DNA of 64,000 bases from Micrasema longulum (Eukaryota; Arthropoda; Insecta; Trichoptera; Brachycentridae), in the NCBI GenBank assembly GCA_022494885.1, contig JAGVSM010003671.1, positions 1 to 64,000 on the forward strand. The letters run 5' to 3'. A program made the position numbers and the translations under genes. Positions 1 to 11,395 of the stretch are shown one piece after another. Numbering within the stretch: the stretch's first letter is position 1; every line of letters starts with the position of its first letter. Under the pieces are notes generated by a model. The model did not search any database and had not been told where the DNA came from. It saw only the letters and a list, made by a program, of their open reading frames with translations.

Positions 1-1126
1 TTTTTGTAGTTTTTCCATTTTTTATATTTTTTTTTTTTCTCCTATAACCTCAATAAGAGCTGTAGAGTACCATAATGAGAATTTAGTAATCCTTGGCATT
101 TTGAACGGTACATAAAGTTCAATGCTAATTTGAAGGTGGAGGTAGAAAGAGTCAACAGCTTTCCGAGTTGTTTATAATGCTAAATCAACGTGTATAGAAA
201 GCGACTTACATTACCCCATAGAGTATCGAGCTTATAACAACGACAGAAACATATTACGTCGACACATCTCGTCGGTAAAGCTAGAATCCTGTTAAGGTCA
301 ATCCGCACTGGAGCGTCACTGCGTTGCACTGTGCGGTACGTCGCAGCAACACAAAAAATACTATTTACACTATTTTTAATGAAACAAACAGAACTATAAC
401 TGCGCTACACTGCGCGGCAGTCCATATAAAATTATGTCGCGCAGCGCCGCTGAAGAAAAGTGACGTCAATTAAAAAAGATCAACTACCATGCTTAAAGAC
501 ACAAAATTAAAAAGTTTATCGACGGATTCACTTAAAGGGTACTTTTGCGAGAGTAAAATAAAGAAATAAAATGAAGTTTGGCGGTTATAAGCCATTATTT
601 ATTCACTTGTAATTATAAATTTGTCACACAAATAGAATTTGTGTGGCAACAAAGAATTATTTGTATAATTTGACGGTTTGTGTTTGGCGTCAGCTTGTAG
701 CTGCTAAAGAAGCCCGAATAGGGTTCGAGCTTTTAACCGCTATCTGTGACGTGAACGCTCCCTCGAAGCCTCCGAGGCTTTTATTAATTAAAACATTAAA
801 TTTGAATTCATCGGGTGTTTTGTGACCTTTGTTAGTATGCCTTAGCTATGTCTTGAATTTATAATAACTTGTGGGCATTGTGTCTGGCATTGCGCTATTC
901 CGTAAATGTTTATTTTATTATTATATTCGCACTTTACGACGCGGCGGTAAACCGGATTAAACAATTTATTTGGAAACGCGTTTCGCGAAACTCTTTGGAG
1001 GCTTTTCACAGTGTTTCTGAAGAAGCGAGTGACCGGTGACCGATGACCAGTGAGGTGCGTATTTTCATGAAAATCATTTCACGAAATGAAATTTTGTTTC
1101 AGAAAAAAATTAAATTGGAGATTTGT
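1..1126. other. No recognised gene; AT-rich with a short GC patch
   Basis: I see no gene. Around 300-450 there are two diverged, GC-richer segments built on 'actgcg..cactg.gcgg' (about 317-345 and 399-421), which look like an old local duplication. The open frame at 643-825 has no recognisable motif. Confidence 0.4.
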
Positions 1127-1325
1127 CCACCTCGAAGTGTAGTAGTTGACGCATTTGCCTGCCATGTTTCTATAACAGGTCACGGGCTCTATATTTATTC
1201 GTATTTGTTTGAAGGGTGTTTTACACTACAATATTTCATGTCCCCCGACTTGCACCTGAAGCGATTATCTTAATTGTATACGTCAGGTGGTTAGAATACG
1301 CTGCATTTGGTGTACCAATGGAAAA
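1127..1325 (+). repeat. SINE S2 copy (tRNA-Gly-like head), plus strand
   Basis: Decayed full-length copy of the commonest SINE in the window. The head (about 1127-1200) keeps the 'GCATTTGCCTGCCATG' anticodon-arm segment that resembles tRNA-Gly(GCC). The B box is eroded. The body keeps 'CACCTGAAGCG' (1252-1262) and 'ATACGCTGCATTTGGTGTAC' (1295-1315), which also occur in the copies at 8757, 17325 and 42131. It lies just beyond the 3' end of the LINE-A relic that follows on the minus strand. Confidence 0.65.
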
Positions 1326-1382
1326 TGTCAAGTTTTAATTCATAAGTCTAATTCTTACCATACTGTTTTATTTTTTAATTCA

Positions 1383-4090
1383 TTAATAAACCCTTACGGA
1401 TTATTACATTTATTTTACAAAAATCTATCATATATTTTTTTATTCATACTCTGTTGTTGATAATAATATTTTTTACATTATTTGAAAAGTTTGACTGAAT
1501 CTTTTGTTTAGTTTTGTTTGGTAGTTTATTGTATAATTTCAGTCTCTGGTTTATTAGTCTCGACTGTCCTTGTCTCGTTTTAGAAGGTTGATCATGATAT
1601 TTTTCTTATATTCGCGTATTGTGTCCATGTTTACTACAATTTTTTTCTACAAGTTAGAACTACAATTTTTAGTTTTTCTTCTTCAATTACATCAGTAGTT
1701 CATTAATGAATAAATTTTAATGATTCTAATATAAAGAGTTCAATTATGTTTAATTGCTTAGTTTGTTTAAAGAATTATTTAGTTTCTGTTGAAAGGAGAG
1801 GTCATATACTAACTTTAATATCACATTTAGCAGTCTTTGTAGTCTGTTTATGTCATTTTAATTTCCCGTTCCCCATAACTGCTGCATATAACATATTTTA
1901 GATTTTACATAGGCTTCTTACATTATTTTTTTTCCGTTTTTGGAACAAAGTTTTTGATTTTAAAAAAAAGTTTAATGTCGCCACTTTGCAAATTAAATTA
2001 TTGATATGAATTTTTCATGTCAATTGTCTGTCTATTGTTAGTCCTAAGTATATAACATGTTTAATTTCAGTTAGTCTTTCATCATTTATGTGATGTATTT
2101 TATGACACTTTTCTAGATTCGAAATGGATAATATTGCTTTTTTTTCATTAAGTGTAAGTAAGTTTGTGTTAGGTCTTTGTTTATGACATTGTTTGTTAAC
2201 ACGCGAGTATGATTTTTGTAGGAAAGTTAATAATAAATAATAATAATTTTTCCTTTAAAATTGTACAGTGATAAGTCATTAATATATAAAATATAATATA
2301 GTGGACCCAAAACAGATCTCTAAATAGATCTCAAGGTGCTCCAAAATTTACTTTGTATTTGGCTTTTTTTTCATTTACGTATACTGCTTCCGATTTTCGG
2401 AGTATGATTTTAGTAGTATATATTCTTGAAATTTTCCTCCCATATCATCGATTTTTTTTTATCATGGTCTCAAAATGTAACGAATCGATGGCTTTTTTAA
2501 AATCTAAAATTACTCCTGTGATTGAAATCCCAGTATCCATGTGTGTTTGTATGTAGTTTATTAAATTTAAAATTTAAATGCCCTAGGGCAGTTCTGGTTC
2601 CTTTTTTTTCTGAAAGCCGTGCTTTAATTAGATTTGTTCATATTAGACTAAGTATGTCTTTAAGAATTTTCGCTAGCGATGGTTTATTTTTATCATATTC
2701 CGGAAAAACACTTTTTTTAAATTATCATTTTTATTTTATTTCTTCTACTGTTGCGGGTCTAAGAAAAAAGGTGGCATTTATTTGGTATTTTTGTGTTTCA
2801 ATTTTATTTAAACATGGCCTTTTTATTTTATTTGTAGGTTTTTTCCTTTTTTTGTATAAAAATCATTAAATGTACCTGTTATTTTAACCGGATTACTGGT
2901 TACTTTTCCATCCATTTGTTTAATTTCCTTTAAAGTGTCTGATTTAATAATTTAATCATATTCCATAATTAATTACTGTTTTCTTCTGCGCTTGCTATTT
3001 GTTGTTTATAATATTCTTTTTTAGAATTTCTTATTTCATTTCTCAGCTCTTTTTGAATACTTTTAAGTTGTATTTGTAGATATTGATTGTCTTTTTCTTT
3101 TGCCATTTTTTGCAAATTTCAATTTTTAGAATGACTTTTAAATAATTTTTTTGTAAGCCACCCCTCTTGGATCAAAGTAGTAAATCTTCTGTTTTCCATT
3201 TTTGTATTATTTTTAATTTCCATTCTAATCAACTCTTGCAGTTGTTTAAAACTAGTTATTTGTATTTTTTTGTAATTTTACTTCTACAGTTTCTTTAATT
3301 TTATTAAAATCTATATGTCTGAAGTATATTTTTGTCTTGCCACTATTTATTTAGCTACTGGTATATCCAAATTTTATTTCATTATTCTATGATCACTTAG
3401 CGGTGTGTCATTGTAGTTAATAGTGTGATTGCATCTTTATGTAAAAGTAAACACATCATGGTCAATTATTGTATTTCCATCTTTTTGATTCCACCTAGTT
3501 TACTTTTTGGGTAATATTTCATTCAGTATTTCCAAATTATGTGAGCGGAGGGAATTCAAGTTGTTAAATAACACAATAATGTGTGCTCACAAATGTGAGC
3601 ACACATTTTTTGTCTAGTTAATTTATGTTGAAATCACAAATTATTATTATTTTTTATTTTTCTTTTGTAGGTATATCTGTTCTAAAATAGTCGATGAATT
3701 GGTTGACTTGATTTTTGTTGAGTGGTCTATAAAGAACGCAGATATTTATCCTTGTTCAGTTAAATGAATTAAGATTACATTTAATTTGTCTTTTGTGGTT
3801 TCATTTATTTTAATTTGAAAATCTAAATTATTAGCAACGTTCCTTCTCCTTTGCCTTATCGATATGAGTCAGTAACATTAAAGTTATTTATTCCATACAA
3901 TTCTTCTTCAGTGTCGCTTAGCTATAAGCATTATGATATGTGATTTTGATGATTCATTTATTATTATTAATTTTAATTCATTTGTATTCGGTTTATGTCT
4001 GCGTATATTTATATTAATAATCTTGAATTCAGGCATTTTTCTATTTTTGTTTTCTTCTGGTTGTTTATTTATTTACATTTTCTTTTTTTT
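1383..4090 (-). pseudogene. LINE family A, full-length but decayed non-LTR retrotransposon
   Basis: Read on the minus strand, this is a degenerate ORF2 of a Jockey/CR1-type non-LTR retrotransposon, a protein with endonuclease and reverse transcriptase. Near 4040 it starts 'MPEFKIININIRR', typical of an exonuclease-endonuclease-phosphatase N-terminus. Near 3620-3640 there is 'CDFNIN' and near 3386-3402 'SDHR', the endonuclease catalytic motifs. Near 2483-2510 'ILDFKKAIDSL' matches the first conserved aspartate block of the reverse transcriptase. The 3' end (1383-1900) is homologous to 42470-43140 and to the copies at 56 kb. The last bases carry the family hairpin before an A-rich tail. Many stops and frameshifts show it is dead. 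ORF1 is not visible; 4090-4480 may hold its remains. Confidence 0.8.
3578..3607. repeat. Perfect 14-bp inverted repeat inside LINE-A
   Basis: Arms 3578-3591 and 3594-3607 are exact reverse complements around a 2-base loop (AA). They lie between the endonuclease motifs of the dead LINE. The loop is too short for normal RNA folding, so it acts as a DNA palindrome (cruciform). Confidence 0.9.
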
Positions 4091-4487
4091 GTCATAGGAT
4101 TCGGTTATCAGCTTGTGATTCAAATTTCTACGTTTTATTTTATGTTGTAAGCATTTCATACATTGTTTGCTCTTTTAATATTTGCTTTTCATGAAGTTTC
4201 ACGTTTTTGTGATATATTGGTCCTATGAATGTACAGGTTTCATGCAGTTTTGCTATTTTTCTGATTTATTTTTTTAATTTTTAAGTGTTAAGAAAATTGT
4301 TCTATAAAGACAGAGTAAATAAATATTTTTGCGTATTTTAAATTTTCAAGTATATAGTATTAATAACTTACTAACTGATTTTGGTGCAATATTTTTCTTA
4401 TTTGTCAGCAAGCATGTTCAGTTCTGTAGTATATTTTTTTATCTTTTTCTATTTTTTAAGCAAATTTTATTTCTTTACGTAATGAAT

Positions 4488-4880
4488 TTAGGAAACTAAG
4501 GAATGTCTGAAGTTTTCCGTCCGTCCCTGTAAAAGAAGGCAAAAAATATCTTCCACATACCGTCGCCATAATATGATACGTTCGAGAAGTGGTGAATTAC
4601 TTAAAAATATTTCATTCTCCAATTCATTCAAAAATATGTAAACAAATAATAGACTACTTGGCTGTCCCATTGGCAAACCCTGTGTTTGGCTATGAATTAC
4701 ATTATGTTAATGAAAAGGGTTTACACCTAAACAAAAATTTCTAAATGTATTATTGATACTTAAAGTGTTAACTTTGTGGTCAAACATTTAGTATTACAAA
4801 ATGTACTTAAATCAGAAATCAGTTTTTTTTTCAAATCTGAATTGTTAAGTAATTCGGAGATTTTTTGTATCCACAGTATT
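4488..4880 (-). pseudogene. Penelope-like element reverse transcriptase fragment
   Basis: On the minus strand 4735-4488 reads 'SQTQGLPMGQPSS' followed by 'FLNELENEIF' and 'WRRYVEDIFC'. The order GLPMG-x-P then RYVDD-F is characteristic of Penelope-like reverse transcriptases and not of LINEs, whose motif is GVPQGS..LGP and YADD. The catalytic YVDD is YVED here, so the copy should be inactive. Upstream (4735-4880) a more eroded stretch still reads like the palm region, with at least two stops. No GIY-YIG endonuclease domain is visible. A family repeat module lies beside it at 4931-4975. Confidence 0.75.
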
Positions 4881-4930
4881 TAGTAAACGTGGATAAAATT
4901 AAAAATGATAGAATTCATAACTCAAGTATA

Positions 4931-4975
4931 CCTTGATAAAGAAGCTTGTGTAGCTTTGAAACCGGTCGGATAAAT
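4931..4975 (+). repeat. Penelope-associated GAAACCGGTCG module, copy 1
   Basis: 'CTTGATAAA' is followed by a 5-bp stem (AAGCT 4942-4946 / AGCTT 4952-4956) and then 'GAAACCGGTCGG'. Related modules occur at 12660, 51756 and 63178. Penelope-like elements are known to carry hammerhead-ribozyme motifs with CUGAUGA..stem II..GAAA cores in their terminal repeats. This copy keeps the layout but its CUGAUGA is mutated. Confidence 0.5.
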
Positions 4976-4999
4976 AATGTTTTTGATTTATTTTACTAC

Positions 5000-6284
5000 A
5001 AAATTAAATATTTTAAAAATTTAATTAAACAAAATTAATAAAATTTCATTAAAAATTAAATGACTATCTATAGTTATAAAACTGAAAATACACGTGTGTC
5101 TGTTTGTTAGTCCGTCACAACATCTCCTCTGAAACGGCAAGTCTTCGCTACGTGCAAATCTCACTCACTTAGAATTATTATGAAAGGGGTTTGTATAACG
5201 TGACGTCACGTTATGTCACTTTGTACCCGCACCCACGCGTTAACTTTCCATAGATAAATTATGCAGGCGATTTGAAATTTGACTTGTCGACGATCTAATA
5301 TATGGGATTTTCGAACCCTCCCAAAATATAATGTTTTGTTACTGTAAAGACATGAGCAAAGTTGAGTTTTATCTACTCTGCTGTGACAATCAATGTTACT
5401 GCGAGTACAATAAAATCTTAGAGAAATTAAAAATAGTTTTTTTATTTTTTATTATCTAACATTTATTAACACAAATGTTTTTTTGCGATCTGACATTACG
5501 CGGTGACTTCGCGCATGCGTGCAGCGAAAATGGTGCAAAGGGGGGGGTTTTTCGAACACAGTCCGATGTATTCAAATATTATTTTACGCTCCTTCTGGAC
5601 TATTCATAATTCTATGATTATATTATGCCTACATTATAATATTTCAGAGCTTGTTGGATTACCGTATTTTGTTGTCTTTAATTTGTTCTTATCATTCTTG
5701 TTTTCAAATAAGATATTTTAATATTGTTATTGTTTTTCGGTTTTTATTATATGAAATTGTCAAACTTTATTATTATTTTAAGATTCTGTTGACCGATGTT
5801 TTTATTTGATTGCGTATAAATATGCCTTGTTGTCACGTGATTTAATTTGTTTACCTTTTTGTCGTTTGCAAAGTCACATTCCATAGTGTAACAATGTGTA
5901 AAAAATTAATAAAATATAAAATTCCAGTTTTGAGATTCGGAATAAAAAAACAGTGGTTATATATATTAATTAAAAATTACTCAAGTAAAAACGCGGGTGA
6001 AACAACGCATTGATAGAAGAACGATAGTTACACCGAATTCGCTAATAAATTAAACTATAATAAAACCTTAGAGTATGAATATACTCTAAGAATAAAATTC
6101 AACATTTGTTTTGGAAGTACTTGTTTGTGATTAAATTCTAAAACCAAAAATTGACAATATTAAAAAAATATTGAATTTAAGTAGGTACTTGTTTATGGTT
6201 GAATTCCAAAACATAAAATAAATATGTTTTCAAATTTGGCATTCTTTTTGCAAACGCCAAACTCCGATCGTCTCACCAACTAAG
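5000..6284. other. No gene recognised; contains a 20-bp CRE palindrome and a short duplication
   Basis: Unassigned AT-rich DNA. A perfect palindrome lies at 5195-5214. At 6116-6225 a segment with 'GTACTTGTTTGTG' and then 'GTACTTGTTTATG' is repeated about 80 bases apart, an old local duplication. The open frame at 5503-5721 has no family signal. Confidence 0.4.
5195..5214. promoter_or_regulatory. Perfect 20-bp palindrome containing a CRE core
   Basis: The 20 bases are their own reverse complement, centred on TGACGTCA (5201-5208), the consensus CREB/ATF site. No promoter or gene is recognisable next to it, so a regulatory role is only possible. Confidence 0.4.
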
Positions 6285-6510
6285 GGGTGTACTTATGTAG
6301 GAATACGATTTTGAAAAATTTATCGAATTTATTATTATTTTAGTGTTACCAATAATACAATAAGAAGAAATAAATGGGTAGACATTTTAAGGAATTTAAG
6401 GAAAGAATCTGATTGAGATCCATAAAAAAAATTCTGTTTGTAAACTTTTAAAAACAAACTTTTTTTATACACCAAAAACATCATCTTTCCATTTTTTGTA
6501 AATGCATTCG
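6285..6510 (+). repeat. Dispersed repeat D1, copy 1
   Basis: Shares an ordered series of blocks with 29195-29425: 'GTAGGAATACG', then 'CCAATAATA', 'AAGGAATTTAAG', 'ATCTGATT', 'GTAAAC' and 'CACCAAAAA' or 'TACCAAAAA'. No coding content. Class unknown. Confidence 0.6.
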
Positions 6511-6523
6511 AGGAGAATCGATC

Positions 6524-6565
6524 GTTTTATTCATCGATCAACCCTGGTAGATCGATGAATAAAAC
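6524..6565. repeat. Perfect 16-bp inverted repeat, 10-base loop
   Basis: Arms 6524-6539 and 6550-6565 are exact reverse complements ending in ATCGATC. They follow D1 copy 1 directly and could be a terminal hairpin, but the other D1 copy at 29.4 kb does not show it. Confidence 0.9.
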
Positions 6566-6569
6566 ATTT

Positions 6570-7451
6570 ATGCTCCTTACTTATTTTTTTCATAATATGT
6601 AATAATAATAATAATAATCTAATAGATTTAAGAGTTTAATATCTACGAACACGCACAGCGCAAAGATCTATATTTCTCTGAAAACCACTCGTAAATCGGT
6701 TTAGGAGGAGTACGGTGACATCACACGTACAGAGGCATTATATATATAAAGATATAACGTTTCCTCACTGCGAAACGTCCCGTGTCGAGGGAAGCATCGT
6801 GCGATAATAAATTATGCTGAAGATTTATCCTCATCGTTATGTTATTTAGATTATCATACAAAATTATTACAATCCGCGAACAAGCAGCACAATATCTTAA
6901 ATGAATGAAGTGGATTGATATTTTAAGTGATTCGTATTGGTAAAAATGCTTTTAGTGAATCTAGCGCCCTTATTTCAATACAACGAGAGCCACCAATATT
7001 TACCGAGCGCATTCCTGCGATCTGCGGATAAGTTAAAGAAGATTTTCGTTTTCTTTTCCGCCTCTCACCGATTTTCCCGTTTCCGCCATTATCATTTTAT
7101 ATTCCTCGCTCGCCGTTTCGGTTGAAATCCTGATGAATAGAGCTCATTATAGGACCCTGTTCGGGGCCAGGTAACAGAACCCTTTGCTGTTCAGAAATAA
7201 CCGTAATCCGTCATTAACGTAAGTTTCGGTATGGCGTAGTACTTATGGAAGTTTTATCGATTTGTGATATTTTGCGGAGTATTACAATATTCTTGTAAGT
7301 GTAAATGAAATATACTGATGACGATTTCTTCTATTTATTCTATCATCGTCACGGTGATTAAAAGCTTTAATACAATTGTATAAAGATACGAGATATCGTA
7401 AAACAAATTAGTACTCATCTGTAAGCCAACAGTTTGAAATAAAAAATAAAA
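6570..7451. other. No gene recognised
   Basis: AT-rich unassigned DNA with a short (AAT)n run near 6600-6618. The 62-codon frame at 6937 has no recognisable features. Confidence 0.4.
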
Positions 7452-8148
7452 ATTGAGAACATTCAAAATAAATTTATAAGGAGCCTGGAATATCGTTTTG
7501 GCAACATTGAAAATGATTACGGCGCATCTTTGATTGATTTTCATATAGAATTACTACAAAAAGACGCCTTGCATGTGATTTAATTTTTCTTTTCAAAATT
7601 CTAAATAATATGGTTAATTCGCCGTATCTTTTACAAAATATTGTTTCCGTTGTCCTCTTCGCTATACCAGATTAAATTCCTTTTATTATATCCAAATTGT
7701 AAAAACAATTATACCTCGAATTCATTCATTAGATGTACCTGTAGAAATTATAATGGAATCAGTAGTGATGTAGACATTTTTAACTGCACGTTGCATTTAT
7801 ACAGAAAATTTCTTCATGGGGTCGATTATTTGGGATAGTTGCTGAATGTGCATCTTGAGTGGTTTATGCTATGTATAAATGTGCGGCATGTAATGTATAT
7901 GTTTGTGTATGTTTTATATGTGCGTTCATGTGTGTGTGCGTGGATGGCTCGGAGTGTGCATTCGGTATTTTAATTTATTACCTCCATGGAAAACTCAAAT
8001 GTAACAACTTTTTTTGTCACATTTATTGTTTATATCTTTTGCAAATTTTATGAAAACTTAATTGGTATTTTTATATTTAAAAAAAAATGTTTTTAATACT
8101 CATTTTGTATGACTGTATGTTTTCCGAATATAATAAAATAAAAAATAA
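7452..8148 (+). pseudogene. LINE family B, 3' end with reverse-transcriptase C-terminus
   Basis: 5'-truncated copy of the LINE also present on the minus strand at 49265-50774. It begins in 'IENIQNKFIRSLEYRFGNIE', passes through at least one frameshift, and ends in the family C-terminus 'FNCTLHLYRKFLHGVDYLG' with a stop near 7839. The 3' UTR is GT-rich (7880-7960) and ends in a short A-rich tail at about 8115-8148. Indels and stops show it is dead. Confidence 0.85.
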
Positions 8149-8756
8149 AATCACTGAAAAGTTTTCTATAAAAAAATGTTCCCACCCTTAAAGACCGACC
8201 GATATTGCGGTCAGTGAACAGTTCCTAAATTCCTTAATGATATCATCTCGTGGCCAGTAGTGGCCGCACTGAACTGCTTTGTATTCATTTCGTTGCAAAT
8301 ATTTTTTTATACATTTAAATAATGAAACACTTATGCGGCAACGGGAAAACTTACTCGTTTCGTAAAATCTCTCGGATACCTTAAAAAGGAAGGAATCTAT
8401 CCAAATAATTTTTGCATGAGTGTACTGGATAAATATGCCTTTTTAGGAGATGTCTCGTATTACTTTGATGTTAGTAAGAGAGCGTTAGTTAAGTTAGGTG
8501 CGCGCGCAGTCTGACGTCATTTCGTTGACACCTTTCCCGGGAAAAATAGTTTGCGGTTTAAAATTTAAGGCATTTTGATGATCAACATTCCGCGGCTTTT
8601 AATTTTATCGTACAAAATTAGTAACTTTGTTTATGTATTAAATGTCCAAAATGTCAATTAGTTTTTTATAAGTACTAAAAGGAAACAAGATGCTAGAAAA
8701 TTCTGCCCCTGATTCCTAGGACGTTAACTTGAAATGTTGTTTAAGCTACACAATGT
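8149..8756. other. No gene recognised
   Basis: Unassigned. 'GGCCAGTAGTGGCC' (8253-8266) is a short inverted repeat. Confidence 0.4.
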
Positions 8757-8880
8757 ATTCGCTTGTGGACTGGCGCCTGAAGCGTCGGACTGATTACCTC
8801 ACGTTAGTGTAGCAGATGATTGAAATATACTGCATTTGGTTTACTAATGCAGTGGCCTATGCACCGCCGAGTGCAGAAAG
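8757..8880 (+). repeat. SINE S2 copy, body only
   Basis: Carries the S2 body from 'GTGGACTGGCGCCTGAAGCG' through 'GAAATATACTGCATTTGG' and 'ACTAATGCAGTGGCC'. The tRNA-like head is missing, as in 5' truncation. It lies directly against the 3' side of the minus-strand RTE-type LINE. Confidence 0.75.
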
Positions 8881-9840
8881 TAATGTCTTCTCTGTCGTCT
8901 CGCAGGTGCGACGATCTGTTCGACTGAGACTACTCAGTTCCAGTTCCAGTGATGAGGCCCGACTATCCATCCGTCGCTCGAGGGTCTTCCGGGGGAGCGC
9001 CGCCGCCACCCGGCTGGCGATTCTTTGGCTACTAACTGTGGACACCATTCTATCGCTGCTCATTCTGTTTATGCGGTCTCTTCAAAATCTTCTACGGGAT
9101 CTGCCCCAGTGCACTATATCTTCAATTTTGCAAGTTTCTCGTATTAAGTCATTTCTGACCCGGTCACGCAGAATGTTTCCGGTTATCGATCTTATTTTTT
9201 CAATAAAGGAGTTGCCTATTTTTTGCCTCGCTTATTATGTATTAACTGCAAAATGTATGTTCCTTCTCGTTTCTCTGACTATAGTGTGAGGACCTGGTGG
9301 TGAAAACTCATACAGGAGAAGCCGGACTATTGACAGGCATCAACAGACCTTCCGTTCCACTTTGAGAGCGTTCGGCACTTTGTGTCCTATTTTTATTTAT
9401 TTCAACAATCACCTTTACTAGTTTTACCATGTATGATATTCCCTCGTGTTAAACGAGAGTCTTTATGACATATTACTGTTACGATTTCTTCTAGATCCTC
9501 ATTCAGACTTGTACATCGCGCCTCTAGATGCATGCGCTCTTAGCTGAAAATGGGACAATGCATCAACATCCAGCTATCGATCTGAGAACCCTCACCGTTC
9601 TCAGCAGGTTCTTTGTTCTTGCGGTGTCCGCTCGTATTTCTACAGAATATGCCAAGATCGGTCTCGCACATGTCTTATGTATTTTTACTTTGAGGTCAAT
9701 TCGCCTGCTTTTATTTTCTCATATTATCTGTTTCAGACATCCTGACAATTGAGAGGATTTTTTGACTCGATCTCGGTCTTCATTGTGCAAATCATTATGG
9801 CTAGATGAAGCCATTCCTAAATATCTGAAACTCGCGACTT
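8870..9840 (-). pseudogene. RTE-type LINE reverse-transcriptase C-terminal fragment
   Basis: Minus-strand reading: 'YLGMASSSHNDLHNE' near 9830, then 'RTKNLLRTVRVLRSIAG' near 9600, then 'RNDLIRETCKIEDIVHWGR' near 9150, then 'RRRF*RDRINRM' and 'LPRKTLERRMDS'. This order (YLGS..D..NE, T.R..L.R..R.LR.I.G, IR..C.I.DI..W, RRR.W..HI.RM, GRPRKRW) is the well-known C-terminal part of RTE-type endonuclease/reverse-transcriptase proteins in insects. It holds stops and a poorly matching stretch at 9300-9480. The GC-richer 8880-9060 part keeps the longest clean frame. Confidence 0.75.
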
Positions 9841-10602
9841 GTTATGTGGATTCATTGTTAATATTCATTTCACACCTTTTAAGTTATCTCGGTTTAAAAG
9901 ATATTTGTTTTAGAAACTGAAGTATACATATCGAACCTTTGTGATACAAGATGGAATTTATATTACTAATCTCATATGAAAAAATAAATTGTTTTACTGA
10001 ATTCTTTTACATTAATTATAATAAAAATAAAAATCTGTATTCATGAATCGCTTTGTAAAGCAGCGCCATTGGAAATACATATTATGTAGCTAAATAAATG
10101 TGTACATAATTATTTTTTGTCAGCCGAGCGGAGTTCGCGAACGATAATAATTAATAGTTTCATTTTAGACATCAGACTACCGGGCACCTGACATCTGACA
10201 CTTGCAACGCATCTCCATATAAAACCTTAACAACTTTTGAACTTTCAGACTTCGTAGTTTTATAAAACCATCCCTCAGCTTACTGGCGAAAAATTACGGA
10301 GAAAGTAATTAGCTGCGAGTCAGCAAATAATAAAAGGTGATACTGGAAGAAATCAGATAAAAAATGGACCTTTTTAATACGTGTCACCATTTGGATAGCA
10401 AAAGGGCCATCAACGCCGATAAGAATAATTTTATTGATCATGATGAAAAATTTCTTTTAATGCTTGATAAACTTGTACTTGCCTCTGATTCCAATCCCCA
10501 AAATTGGTTTGTAACAAACACCCACCATTTGCCTCTCCATTTATTCTGGCCACAATGTATTATATACGTTCATATTTAATATCATACGAATATTCCCATA
10601 GT
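9841..10602. other. No gene recognised
   Basis: Unassigned AT-rich DNA. 'CTTTGTAAAGCAGCGCCATT' (10051-10070) faintly resembles the L2-like tail at 52925 but is too short to call. Confidence 0.4.
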
Positions 10603-11032
10603 TTAACCCTTACGCTGCTACGCAGTTTTTCAAGAATCTAATCAGAAATCCTCTTATTTATACATTTCAAAAATATTTTATCGAATACGTTGTTTTCCAA
10701 ACACACTACTGTTTTATCAATTAATAACAATTCCAAGAAAAATCTTCCATTTCATAAATATCTAATTCAAACCCAATGGAGTGAGCAAGATAGGCAATTC
10801 GTGCCGCAAATAGACAATTTTCGTACAGCGGTTGTAAACCCTTTCTAAATTGAAAATAAAAATAAACAAAACTGATCTCGTACTGCAATCTCTAGGCGCA
10901 TTGTTATTATTGAAACGAAATAATTATGATAGTTTTTTTGTTGATTGCGGGGCAAAGTGCTCTGTTATATATTATCAAACCTACCACTTCCATCAATGCA
11001 TGCTAAACAAAAATTGAGTAAAATATATCTTG

Positions 11033-11395
11033 ATATTTGTTGCAATAGAGAGGGAAAACATTTTTTCCAAGGGAATTTGGAAGTCTAGGCATTTACAGGA
11101 CTTATGATCTGTCATTGGCTGGTTCAAATGACCACTTTACACACTGCGAAATATTCACTATTCTGGGTATGTTTACACATCCACATTCATGATTATTTTT
11201 ACATTACCTCAACTCTTCTATCTGTTGACTTTTGCAAATTAAAAGAGCTGAACCCTTTATTGATGTCGGTGAGTTTCATCTGGATAAATTATTTTACCTC
11301 GTAGGTAATGCCTAAAAATACTTTAAATTTTTCTTCAAGTTATTTTAATCAACAATATTTTGAGTAAGTCCAAATGTTTGTAGGGAGTTATTTAG
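11033..11395 (+). repeat. Repeat H, copy 1, inside the piggyBac-like element
   Basis: Homologous to 51220-51687 and 59570-59700. The left part carries 'TTGCAATAGAGAGGGAAA' and 'GGCATTTACAGGACTTATGA'; the right part carries 'AACAATATTTTGAG' and 'GTCCAAATGTTTGTAG'. Translated pieces ('NREGKHFFQGN'-like here, 'NRDEEHLREGNIEV' at 51.2 kb) suggest a once-coding sequence that I cannot assign. Confidence 0.6.

Noticed and set aside
2522..2869. 115-codon plus-strand frame
   Set aside because: Opposite strand to the decayed LINE-A reverse transcriptase, whose motifs are visible on the minus strand.
7859..8053. Cysteine/valine-rich small secreted peptide
   Set aside because: It is the GT-rich 3' UTR of LINE-B. 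The same frame type appears in the minus-strand copy at 49370-49616.
8816..9289. 157-codon plus-strand frame, serine/arginine rich
   Set aside because: The minus strand of the same region carries recognisable RTE-type LINE motifs, so the plus frame is its shadow through stop-poor GC-rich sequence.
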